6,466 nt of DNA from an uncultured Bacilli bacterium (GTDB lineage Bacteria > Bacillota_I > Bacilli_A > RFN20 > CAG-288): positions 1 to 6,466 of the forward strand of contig CAKUXT010000115.1 in assembly GCA_934700375.1 (NCBI GenBank), read 5' to 3'. Of the stretch, positions 1-6,398 are shown one piece after another. Position 1 is the stretch's first letter. Every line of letters starts with the position of its first letter. The notes under the pieces are model-generated. The model was given only the letters and a program-made list of their open reading frames with translations, was not told where the DNA came from and searched no databases. The translations under genes and the position numbers were made by a program.

Positions 1-74
1 GAGGATGAAAGAGAAGAGGCACAGCTTTCAAGAACAAGTGTCGATAAGAGACATACAAAGAGCGCTTTTTTCAT
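1..74 (-). CDS. Probable lipoprotein, N-terminal fragment (runs off window)
   Basis: The minus strand reads ATG at 74-72 and stays open to the window edge (24 codons plus 2 bases). The peptide begins MKKALFVCLLSTLVLESC, followed by a Ser/Ala-rich stretch. This has the form of a type II signal peptide: two Lys at the N-terminus, a hydrophobic core at about residues 4-15, and a lipobox-like L15-E16-S17-C18 with a Ser-rich linker after the Cys. The Glu before the Ser is not typical of a lipobox. If real, Cys18 would be lipidated by Lgt and cleaved by Lsp, anchoring the protein outside the membrane. No Shine-Dalgarno is present, but an extended -10 sits 6 nt before the ATG. It starts 36 bp after the ttcA stop on the same strand. 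The mature domain lies outside the window, so no function can be given. The opposite strand is also open here (see rejected items). Confidence 0.6.
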   Translation of the reverse strand, partial: MKKALFVCLLSTLVLESCASSLSS

Positions 75-80
75 AAAATT

Positions 81-89
81 ATTATACCA
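81..89 (-). promoter_or_regulatory. Extended -10 promoter for the lipoprotein gene
   Basis: The minus strand reads TGGTATAAT from 89 to 81: a full TG-n-TATAAT extended -10 with a perfect hexamer. Six bases (AATTTT) separate it from the ATG at 74, so transcription would begin at or next to the start codon. No good -35 is seen at 16-18 nt spacing; the best is TTACTA at 110-105, inside the palindrome at 104-121. Assignment is by consensus only. Confidence 0.5.
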
Positions 90-103
90 TACGGAAAAGA
101 GAT

Positions 104-121
104 ATAGTAACTAGTTACTAT
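104..121. repeat. 18-bp perfect palindrome, possible operator or weak terminator
   Basis: ATAGTAACTAGTTACTAT reads the same on both strands. Its centre CTAG contains the ttcA stop codon (113-111), and its left half lies where the -35 of the lipoprotein promoter would be. It could be a binding site for a dimeric repressor. It could instead fold into an AT-rich 7-bp hairpin with a CTAG loop just after ttcA, followed on the minus strand by a pyrimidine-rich run, which would make a weak terminator. The sequence alone does not decide between these. Confidence 0.45.
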
Positions 122-1109
122 CTTTCTTTTCTTTGTCCAAAAGATAATTGAATGTTTCGTCATAGACAAACTGACTGTGTTCGCTGATCGCTTTTTCTAA
201 GGCCTTTTCTTCCAGGTGTTTAGAACGGATCTCTTCATCAATCTCCTTGCCTTTTTCATCGAAGTCATCCAGGAAAGTATGTTCCTTTCCGCCTTCCTTA
301 TAGCCTAAGATCATATCGAGATTGACATTGGTCGCTGCTTTGAAGATGTTCTTCTCAACGACAGGAGAATATTCTTTCATCAGTCGTTTGATGAGTTGTT
401 TTGTCTCATAGCGTTGGCTTCCGCCTCCGCCATTATCGCAGACTGCGCAGTTTTCAGTGAATCTGCAGGCGCACTGGATGAAGGTGAGATGATTTTTCAC
501 CTTCCAATCGATGATATCGTTCTCGCGGATATAGTACATCGGACGGATGACTTCCATACCCTCATAGTGATCGGAGTGAAGTTTCGGAAGCATCGTCTGG
601 AAGGATCCGGCATTGAGCATATTCATCAGAGTCGTCTCGATGACATCGTCATAGTGATGGCCCAAGGCGATCTTGTTGCATCCCCACTCTTTGGCGATGC
701 GGTAAAGTGCACCTCTTCTCATCTTGGCGCAGAGATAGCAGGGCTTTTTGTCGGTGCTATTTGCAATATCGAAGATGTCGGTATTGACGATGGTTGCAGG
801 GATCTTCAACGTCTCAAGATTGTTCTTGATGATCTGAAGATTGATGTCGTTGTATCCTGGGTTCATGACAAGATATCTCACTTCGAAAGGAAAGTCAGAA
901 TACTCCTGAAGATGTTTGAATAAAAGTCCCATCAGCATGGAATCTTTTCCGCCTGAGATACAGACGCAGACTCTGTCATTCTCATGAAGTAGATCATAGA
1001 CTTTCAATGCTTTTGTGAACATTCTCCAGATGCGGAATTTATAGGTTGTGATCAGGGAGTGTTCAGCGAGTTCTCCCTTTGTGAGCTTTTCGATTTTCTT
1101 TTCGTTCAT
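111..1109 (-). CDS. ttcA: TtcA-family tRNA 2-thiolation protein (PP-loop ATPase)
   Basis: A 332-residue cytosolic protein of the TtcA family, which adenylates a tRNA pyrimidine and replaces oxygen with sulfur (in E. coli, 2-thiocytidine at position 32) using an oxygen-sensitive [4Fe-4S] cluster. Visible features are the PP-loop SGGKDS at residues 52-57, the cluster motif C124-x-x-C127 followed by RRGALY, and GHHYDD at 150-155. A second Cys group (C213, C215, C221, C224) contains the probable third cluster ligand. After about residue 272 the protein is rich in Glu/Lys and likely helical; E. coli TtcA has about 311 residues. The ATG overlaps the upstream desulfurase stop as ATGA, and AAGGAG lies 8 nt before it. 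The desulfurase neighbour supports a sulfur-transfer role. The precise tRNA base is inferred; other TtcA-family members modify U34 or U54. Confidence 0.86.
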   Translation of the reverse strand: MNEKKIEKLTKGELAEHSLITTYKFRIWRMFTKALKVYDLLHENDRVCVCISGGKDSMLMGLLFKHLQEYSDFPFEVRYLVMNPGYNDINLQIIKNNLETLKIPATIVNTDIFDIANSTDKKPCYLCAKMRRGALYRIAKEWGCNKIALGHHYDDVIETTLMNMLNAGSFQTMLPKLHSDHYEGMEVIRPMYYIRENDIIDWKVKNHLTFIQCACRFTENCAVCDNGGGGSQRYETKQLIKRLMKEYSPVVEKNIFKAATNVNLDMILGYKEGGKEHTFLDDFDEKGKEIDEEIRSKHLEEKALEKAISEHSQFVYDETFNYLLDKEKKDSN

Positions 1110-2218
1110 TTTCTATACTCCTTCAATGCGTCAATCAGTGCGTTGATCTCATCTTTAGTCGTAAGATAGGATAATGAGACTCTGACACTTGTTAACGCTC
1201 TCTTCTTGTCATGATAAATTGCCATTACTGCCTTCGAGGGTGTATTGTTCAAGGAACAGGCGCTTTTCTGTGAGATACAGATGCCTTTCTTGGATAGATA
1301 TTCGACTGTTTCTCCGCCTTTTCTGTTAAGGATGGAGAAGTTCAGAATATATGGATTTCCAATAGGAGAATTGATGACTACATTCTTCATTTTCCCTATT
1401 TCTTCTCTTAGATAGGAAGAAAGTTCTTCGACTTTCTTGTAGCGTTCGTCAATATTCTCTATCGCAAGAGAAAGGGCCTTTTCTACACTGGCAGCGAGTC
1501 CTAAAGGGAAAGTAGAAGAACGATAGATCGATACGCTCTTTCCGCCGTGGATAAGAGGTGTCAGGATAATCTTTTTCTTTTTGATAAGTATACCTGTTCC
1601 GATGATGCCGCCGAACTTATGGGGAGCAAAGGAGACAAAATCAAGTCCGTTAAGATCGACTGGAATCTTTCCAATCGCCTGTGTTGCATCGCAGAGATAG
1701 AACGTATTCGGATAAGAAGAGACCGTTTCCTGAATGCCTTTATAATCCTGTATGGTCCCGACTTCGCTCTCGACTAGTGCAGTAGAGACAAGAAGGGTAT
1801 CTTTTGTCAGTCTGTTCTTCAAGTCGCTTATCGACATCTTTCTGTCTTCATCTGTTTTGACAAGTTCGATGTCTGCACCTTTGTCTTTCAGATACGATAA
1901 GGCAGCATTGACAGAGTTATGTTCGAATTCGCTGGCAAGCATTCTTTTTCCGAATCCGTTATAGGATTCATAGATGCCTTTGATGACTGTGTTGTTGCTC
2001 TCTGTTGCAGAGGAGGTATAGATGACTTCGTATTCGCTTTTATCAAGATGCAAAAGAGAGAGGACAGAATCGTTGATCCTGTTATAGAAATCAAGAGATT
2101 CTTTTCCTGCCTGATGAAGGGAATTGCAGTTTCCGTAATACTTTTTCTCGACGGAAACAAAGGTATTGAGAACTTCATCATCGACTGGATGATTGCTTGA
2201 ATAATCGAGGTAAATCAT
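1106..2218 (-). CDS. Cysteine desulfurase, IscS/NifS type
   Basis: A 370-residue class V aminotransferase-fold, PLP-dependent enzyme that converts L-cysteine to alanine and leaves a persulfide on its active Cys. The N-terminus MIYLDYSSNHPVDDE matches the usual start of the family. Seen motifs: ATESNN at 71-76, His100 expected to stack on PLP, CDATQAIGK with Asp177 and Gln180, the PLP lysine Lys201 in SFAPHKFGG, IHGG at 223-226, RSST at 233-236 (commonly RSGT), and the catalytic Cys321 in a SAC motif on a mobile loop. The C-terminal VRVSLSYLTTKDEI is also typical. It is the first gene of a pair with the TtcA-like gene, which it overlaps by 4 bp, and probably supplies that enzyme with sulfur. 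No iscU or sufU is in view, so iscS, nifS or a thiolation-dedicated paralogue cannot be separated. It has no Shine-Dalgarno, unlike its neighbour. Confidence 0.93.
   Translation of the reverse strand: MIYLDYSSNHPVDDEVLNTFVSVEKKYYGNCNSLHQAGKESLDFYNRINDSVLSLLHLDKSEYEVIYTSSATESNNTVIKGIYESYNGFGKRMLASEFEHNSVNAALSYLKDKGADIELVKTDEDRKMSISDLKNRLTKDTLLVSTALVESEVGTIQDYKGIQETVSSYPNTFYLCDATQAIGKIPVDLNGLDFVSFAPHKFGGIIGTGILIKKKKIILTPLIHGGKSVSIYRSSTFPLGLAASVEKALSLAIENIDERYKKVEELSSYLREEIGKMKNVVINSPIGNPYILNFSILNRKGGETVEYLSKKGICISQKSACSLNNTPSKAVMAIYHDKKRALTSVRVSLSYLTTKDEINALIDALKEYRK
1118..1123 (-). promoter_or_regulatory. Shine-Dalgarno of ttcA inside the desulfurase gene
   Basis: AAGGAG on the minus strand, 8 nt before the ttcA ATG, lies within the last codons of the desulfurase. 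It fixes the ttcA start at 1109 and, with the ATGA stop/start overlap, points to one transcript with coupled translation. Confidence 0.8.
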
Positions 2219-2227
2219 AACGTGAAG

Positions 2228-2236
2228 ATTTTATCA
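2228..2236 (-). promoter_or_regulatory. Extended -10 promoter candidate for the desulfurase operon (leaderless)
   Basis: The minus strand reads TGATAAAAT from 2236 to 2228, an extended -10 with one mismatch in the hexamer. The start codon begins 9 nt later at 2218, so a transcript starting 6-7 nt after the hexamer would have a leader of only about 2-4 nt. No convincing -35 is seen. This competes with the TTATCA/TATAAG candidate just upstream. Confidence 0.35.
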
Positions 2237-2248
2237 CAAATGGTTTTT

Positions 2249-2278
2249 CTTATAGATATATTCCTATTTCTATGATAA
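2249..2278 (-). promoter_or_regulatory. Alternative sigma-A promoter for the desulfurase operon
   Basis: The minus strand carries TTATCA (2278-2273; 4 of 6 to TTGACA), an 18-nt spacer and TATAAG (2254-2249; 5 of 6 to TATAAT). It would give a leader of roughly 24 nt. That leader contains no GGAG-type ribosome site, so the SD-less start remains unexplained under either promoter. Confidence 0.35.
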
Positions 2279-2404
2279 TGTAATCGCTTTTATGTTTTCT
2301 CTCTTTTTCTTCAATCTTGCCAAGTTTCTCAATAGAACGGACTATTTCTTATACTATCTTTTCAATACAACGATGAAAAAGAAGTCTCTCTGTATATTTC
2401 AGTT

Positions 2405-2413
2405 TGCTAAAAT
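2405..2413 (+). promoter_or_regulatory. Extended -10 promoter of pepC
   Basis: TGCTAAAAT matches an extended -10 (TG-n-TAAAAT). Transcription would start near 2419-2421, leaving a leader of about 27 nt that holds the Shine-Dalgarno. No -35 match is visible 16-18 nt upstream. The octamer TGCTAAAA recurs 13 bp on at 2418-2425, possibly a second weaker -10 or a regulator half-site. Confidence 0.5.
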
Positions 2414-2435
2414 AATGTGCTAAAAATACGCTTAA

Positions 2436-2441
2436 CGGAGG
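2436..2441 (+). promoter_or_regulatory. Shine-Dalgarno that sets the pepC start
   Basis: CGGAGG ends 5 nt before the ATG at 2447. It rules out the in-frame GTG at 2417, which would lie upstream of this site, at or before the predicted transcription start, and would put the site inside the coding region. Confidence 0.85.
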
Positions 2442-2446
2442 CAAGT

Positions 2447-3787
2447 ATGGATAACACAATCAAAAAAGAGGACTTAGAACTCTTTGATAAGGATGTCAAT
2501 GGCAGAGAGACTTCTTCTCTTATTCGTCATACGATTGCAAGAAACGGAATCAGTGGTTCGAGCATCGATGAGGCGATTCAGAAGAGCTTGAAAGACACTT
2601 TCTCGGTCGACCTCAAGACCGGTGATGTCTGCAATCAGAAGAGAAGCGGACGCTGCTGGATGTTTGCAGGTCTCAATGTCTTGAGAACGATTCTCATCAA
2701 GAACCTGAAGGTCAAGAACTTTGAGCTCTCTCAGGCCTATCTTCAGTTCTATGACAAACTTGAAAAGTGCAACTTCGTTCTTGAAAGAGCAATGGAGCTT
2801 GCCGATGAACCTATCGATTCCAGAATGAATGTCTTCCTTCTTGATTCCGGAATCGGAGACGGCGGACACTTTGTCATGTTCACCAACCTCGTGAAGAAAT
2901 ATGGTGTCGTTCCTTCTTCTGAAATGCCTGACTTGAATGTCAGCCAGGATACCGGTGAACTCAACACCGTCCTCACTTCCTATCTCACACATGCCATCAT
3001 GGAATTAAGAGAGGCCAAGAAGAAAGAGGCTTCCGTTCTTGTCTTAAAGAGAATGAAGGAAGGATATCTTAACGATATCTATCGTATCCTCTCCTTGTCT
3101 TTAGGAGAACCCGTCAAAGAGTTCACACTCGAATATCAGGATAAGGATGAAAAGTTCCATCGCACAGAGAAGATGACACCGATGTCTTTCTATAACGAGT
3201 ACATCAAAGCAGACTTGGATGGCTTTGTCTGCCTCTGCGATGCACCGATTGAGGGCATGGATGAATATCAGAAGTACACTTCCCGCTTTGTCAACAATGT
3301 CGAAGGCGGTGATCCTATCGTCTTCTTCAATGTCCCTCTTGCCACCTTGAAGAAAACAGCCCTTGCTTCCTTAGAGGGTGGAGATCCGATCTGGTTCGGG
3401 AGCGATGTCTTGGCTCAGTCCATGAGAAAAGAGGGCATCCTCGCCTCTGGCATCATCAGAAGCAATGAGCTCTTCTCTTTGAAATATACGATGACAAAGG
3501 GTGAAAGACTCACCTATCGTTCTTCTTTCTGCAATCACGCTATGACACTCACCGGTGTCAATGTCCTTGATGACAAGACTACAGATAGATGGAAAGTCGA
3601 AAATTCCTGGGGCAAAGACAACGGATTCTCTGGCTACTTCATCATGTCCGACAAGTGGTTTGATGATTATGTCTATGAGATCTTCGTCAAGAGAGAATAT
3701 GTCGATGAAGAGACATTGAAGAAATACGATGCCTCTACACTCAAAGAGCAGTCTGTCTTCAATACTCTTTGGGCAATGATGAAGTAA
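2447..3787 (+). CDS. pepC: Aminopeptidase C (bleomycin hydrolase family, peptidase C1B)
   Basis: A 446-residue cytosolic cysteine aminopeptidase of papain fold; family members form hexameric barrels with the active sites inside and trim N-terminal residues from peptides. The catalytic set is visible: Gln64 (oxyanion hole) and Cys70 in QKRSGRCW, His364 in NHAMTLTGVN, and Asn386 in VENSWG. Other family blocks are GDGGHF at 137-142 and GGDPIWFG at 311-318. Length is as expected and there is no signal peptide. The family's C-terminal arm reaches into the active site and makes the enzyme an aminopeptidase; here the tail ends LWAMMK. The start is the ATG at 2447, chosen by the CGGAGG site; an in-frame extension to GTG 2417 is possible but unlikely. 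It is transcribed alone, divergent from the desulfurase and convergent with leuS, and ends at a strong terminator. Confidence 0.95.
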   Translation: MDNTIKKEDLELFDKDVNGRETSSLIRHTIARNGISGSSIDEAIQKSLKDTFSVDLKTGDVCNQKRSGRCWMFAGLNVLRTILIKNLKVKNFELSQAYLQFYDKLEKCNFVLERAMELADEPIDSRMNVFLLDSGIGDGGHFVMFTNLVKKYGVVPSSEMPDLNVSQDTGELNTVLTSYLTHAIMELREAKKKEASVLVLKRMKEGYLNDIYRILSLSLGEPVKEFTLEYQDKDEKFHRTEKMTPMSFYNEYIKADLDGFVCLCDAPIEGMDEYQKYTSRFVNNVEGGDPIVFFNVPLATLKKTALASLEGGDPIWFGSDVLAQSMRKEGILASGIIRSNELFSLKYTMTKGERLTYRSSFCNHAMTLTGVNVLDDKTTDRWKVENSWGKDNGFSGYFIMSDKWFDDYVYEIFVKREYVDEETLKKYDASTLKEQSVFNTLWAMMK

Positions 3788-3807
3788 ACAATTTAAACAA
3801 GCATACT

Positions 3808-3833
3808 AAAAGCCGGATGTGAATCCGGCTTTT
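3808..3833. terminator. Bidirectional Rho-independent terminator for pepC and leuS
   Basis: AAAAGCCGGAT (3808-3818) pairs perfectly with ATCCGGCTTTT (3823-3833) around a GTGA loop, an 11-bp stem with a GCCGG core. Each strand ends in TTTT, so it can stop transcription from both sides. It sits 20 bp after the pepC stop and 9 bp after the leuS stop. The T-run is short (4), but the stem is strong. Confidence 0.88.
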
Positions 3834-3842
3834 ACTATGCGT

Positions 3843-6254
3843 TTATTTTGCAACGATGGAAACAATCTTGTTCTTGACGACGATGACTTTGGCGATTGTC
3901 TTTCCCTGAATATGGGGTAAGACTTTCTCATCGCTGAGAGCCTTCTTCTTAAGCTCTTCAGCCTCTTCTTCAGAGCAGTCCTTCTTCCATTCGATGGTGG
4001 AGCGGAGTTTTCCGTTGACCTGAATGGCGTAGGTGACAGGTCTATCGTTCATCTTGTTCTCATCGAAACTCGGCCACGGAACATAGTCGATAAGTCCATC
4101 ATATCCTAATAAGGTATAACATTCCTGAGCAAGATGCGGGCAGATTGGAGCAAGAAGCTGAGCTAAGCCTAACATCATCTTCTTAGGAAGGACTTTGGCC
4201 TTGTAGAATTCGTTGATGCAGACCATGAGCTGAGAGATACCGGTGTTGTAGTGGAGGACTTCATAGTCATTGGTACACTTCTTGACAGTGGCGTGATAGA
4301 TGAAATCCAATTCAGGATTCTCTTCATCCTTGATCTTAGAAGCATATTCTTCATCGCTGTAGAGACGATAGAACTTGTCGAGGAATCTCTTTGCGCCTCT
4401 AGGACCATCATTGGACCAAGGCATAGACTGATCGACAGGGCCCTTGAACATCTCATAGAGACGTAAGCTGTCTGCGCCGTATTCATTGATGACATCATCA
4501 GGAGATACGGTATTTCCTAAAGATTTGGACATCTTCTGTCCATCAGGTCCTAAGACAAGGCCCTGATGATAGAGCTTCTGGAACGGTTCTGTAGACTTGA
4601 AAATGCCCTGATCGTGGAGGAACTTGTGCCAGAAACGGGCATAGAGGAGGTGTAGAACAGCATGTTCGGCACCGCCGACATAGACATCGACAGGAAGCCA
4701 GTGATCGAGAAGCTTCTTATCGCCGATAGCCTCATTGTTATGAGGATCGATATAACGGGCATAATACCAAGAGGAACCGGCCCACTGCGGCATGGTATTG
4801 GTCTCTCTTAAGCCTTTCTTGCCATCGACTGTGACTTCAACCCATTCCTTTTCCTTGCTAAGAGGCGGCTGACCGTCTCCGGAAGGCTTATAGTCCTTCA
4901 TTTCAGGAAGGGTGAGAGGTAACTGGTCATAGGGAACAGGGATGGTCTTTCCGTCTTCCATATGGATGACAGGGATCGGTTCGCCCCAGTATCTCTGACG
5001 GGAGAAGAGCCAGTCTCTGAGCTTATAGTTGACCTGGCATCTTCCTTTATTGATTTCGATGAGCTTTTCGGTGATGGCTTTCTTGGCCTCTTCATTGTTC
5101 ATGCCGTCGGCAAAGGAGGAGTTGATATGCTTTCCGTCTCCTTCAAAGGCAGCTTCGGTGCAGTCGCCTTCGATGACCTGAATCATTTCAATATTATGCT
5201 TCTTTGCAAAATCGAAGTCTCTCTGATCGTGGCAGGGGACTGCCATGACAGCGCCGCTTCCATAGGTGGCAAGGACATAGTCACCGATATAGATCGGAAC
5301 GACTTTGCCGTTGATCGGATTGATGGCATAGCTTCCCAAGAAGACACCGGTCTTTTCCTTAGAACCATCGGTTCTTTCCTGATCGGACTTGCTTGCGACG
5401 AGTTTCTGATAGGCTAAGACCTTCTCTTCTTCTGCCTTGGTGGTCAATTCCTTGACGAGCGGATGTTCCGGAGCCAAGACGACATAGGTGCAGCCAAAGA
5501 GGGTATCTGCACGGGTTGTGAATACTTCGATGTTCTTATCGCTGTCCTTGACAGGGAAGACAACAACTGTGCCTTTGCTCTTGCCGATCCAGTTTTTCTG
5601 CATGGCTAAAGTAGAAGCAGGCCACTGGATGTCCTTCAAGCCTTCAAGAAGCTTGTCAGCATAGGCTGTGATCTTCAAGACCCACTGCTTCATCGGACGT
5701 CTTTCGACAGGGAAACCGCCTCTTTCGCTCTTTCCGTCAATGACTTCCTCGTTGGCCAAGACTGTGCCTAAAGCCGGGCACCAGTTGACAAGACGGTAGT
5801 CTTCATAGGCCAATCCTTTTTCATAGAGCTTGAGGAAGATCCACTGTGTCCACTTATAGTAGCTAGGATCAGTGGTTTTGATTTCTCTGTCCCAATCGTA
5901 GGAGAAACCTAATCTCTTCAGCTGTGTTCTGAAGTTGTCGATGTTCTGATCGGTATAGGGACCAGGGTTCTTGTTGTTTTTGATAGCAAACTGTTCGGCA
6001 GGAAGACCGAATGCATCATATCCGATCGGATGAAGGACATTAAATCCCTGCATTCTTTTCATTCTTGCCAAGGCATCTGTTGCCGTATAGCCTTCGACGT
6101 GTCCGACATGAAGTCCGACAGCGCTCGGATAGGGGAACATATCCATAACGAAGAATTTGGGCTTGGAGAAGTCATAAGTGTCTGTTTTGAACGCTTTTTT
6201 CTCATCCCACACTTTTTCCCATTTTTCTTCGATTGATTTAAAATCGTAACCCAT
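3843..6254 (-). CDS. leuS: Leucyl-tRNA synthetase
   Basis: A complete 803-residue class Ia synthetase that charges tRNA-Leu in the cytosol; bacterial LeuRS is usually about 800-880 residues. The catalytic Rossmann fold shows PYPSAVGLHVGH, with the HIGH-type motif HVGH at 49-52, and KMSKS at 574-578. The inserted CP1 editing domain, which removes mischarged amino acids, carries TTRADTLFG (246-254) and GSGAVMAVPCHDQRD (332-346), including Asp343 and Asp346, so proofreading should be intact. The segment near 159-185 lacks the zinc-binding cysteines of E. coli LeuRS and resembles the Bacillus form. The anticodon-binding helical domain follows after about residue 650, then a small C-terminal domain (about 740-803). 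AAGGAGA lies 8 nt before the ATG. The gene is monocistronic in view, with its own promoter and terminator. No T-box is seen in its leader. Confidence 0.98.
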   Translation of the reverse strand: MGYDFKSIEEKWEKVWDEKKAFKTDTYDFSKPKFFVMDMFPYPSAVGLHVGHVEGYTATDALARMKRMQGFNVLHPIGYDAFGLPAEQFAIKNNKNPGPYTDQNIDNFRTQLKRLGFSYDWDREIKTTDPSYYKWTQWIFLKLYEKGLAYEDYRLVNWCPALGTVLANEEVIDGKSERGGFPVERRPMKQWVLKITAYADKLLEGLKDIQWPASTLAMQKNWIGKSKGTVVVFPVKDSDKNIEVFTTRADTLFGCTYVVLAPEHPLVKELTTKAEEEKVLAYQKLVASKSDQERTDGSKEKTGVFLGSYAINPINGKVVPIYIGDYVLATYGSGAVMAVPCHDQRDFDFAKKHNIEMIQVIEGDCTEAAFEGDGKHINSSFADGMNNEEAKKAITEKLIEINKGRCQVNYKLRDWLFSRQRYWGEPIPVIHMEDGKTIPVPYDQLPLTLPEMKDYKPSGDGQPPLSKEKEWVEVTVDGKKGLRETNTMPQWAGSSWYYARYIDPHNNEAIGDKKLLDHWLPVDVYVGGAEHAVLHLLYARFWHKFLHDQGIFKSTEPFQKLYHQGLVLGPDGQKMSKSLGNTVSPDDVINEYGADSLRLYEMFKGPVDQSMPWSNDGPRGAKRFLDKFYRLYSDEEYASKIKDEENPELDFIYHATVKKCTNDYEVLHYNTGISQLMVCINEFYKAKVLPKKMMLGLAQLLAPICPHLAQECYTLLGYDGLIDYVPWPSFDENKMNDRPVTYAIQVNGKLRSTIEWKKDCSEEEAEELKKKALSDEKVLPHIQGKTIAKVIVVKNKIVSIVAK

Positions 6255-6262
6255 AGAAAAAA

Positions 6263-6269
6263 TCTCCTT
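6263..6269 (-). promoter_or_regulatory. Shine-Dalgarno of leuS
   Basis: AAGGAGA on the minus strand (6269-6263), 8 nt before the ATG at 6254, agrees with the family start MGYDFKSIEEKW. Confidence 0.85.
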
Positions 6270-6291
6270 AGATAATAGTTAAAACATTACA

Positions 6292-6320
6292 ATTATAGTT
6301 TTGGAGGGTCTCTTTTTCAA
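6292..6320 (-). promoter_or_regulatory. Sigma-A promoter of leuS
   Basis: The minus strand reads TTGAAA (6320-6315), a 17-nt spacer and TATAAT (6297-6292), the best promoter in the window. Initiation would fall near 6285, giving a leader of about 30 nt with the Shine-Dalgarno and no space for a T-box or other riboswitch. A promoter further upstream, outside the window, cannot be excluded. Confidence 0.8.
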
Positions 6321-6398
6321 TCGTTAGAGCCTATAATATCGGCTTAAAAGGACAATGTTTGCTCTTTTGGTGATGTTTCGGCGCATTTTTGTATTAGT

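Noticed and set aside
1..114. Plus-strand frame open from the window edge to TAG at 112-114, which would be a gene tail convergent with ttcA
   Set aside because: It has 37 codons without a recognisable motif. The same DNA on the minus strand gives a signal peptide and an extended -10, which is far less likely by chance. Not fully excluded without the sequence to the left.
396..923. 175-codon plus-strand open frame opposite ttcA
   Set aside because: It lies wholly antisense to a well-supported PP-loop gene, shows no recognisable family and is explained by codon bias of the real strand.
2417..2446. Upstream GTG start for pepC adding 10 residues
   Set aside because: The Shine-Dalgarno CGGAGG would be inside the coding region, and the GTG lies at or before the predicted transcription start; ATG 2447 has ideal spacing.
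2474..2992. 172-codon minus-strand open frame opposite pepC
   Set aside because: It lies within pepC on the other strand, has no ribosome site or family motif, and pepC is certain from its catalytic residues.
4962..5417. 151-codon plus-strand open frame opposite leuS
   Set aside because: It is antisense to the LeuRS editing domain, a conserved region that accounts for the bases.
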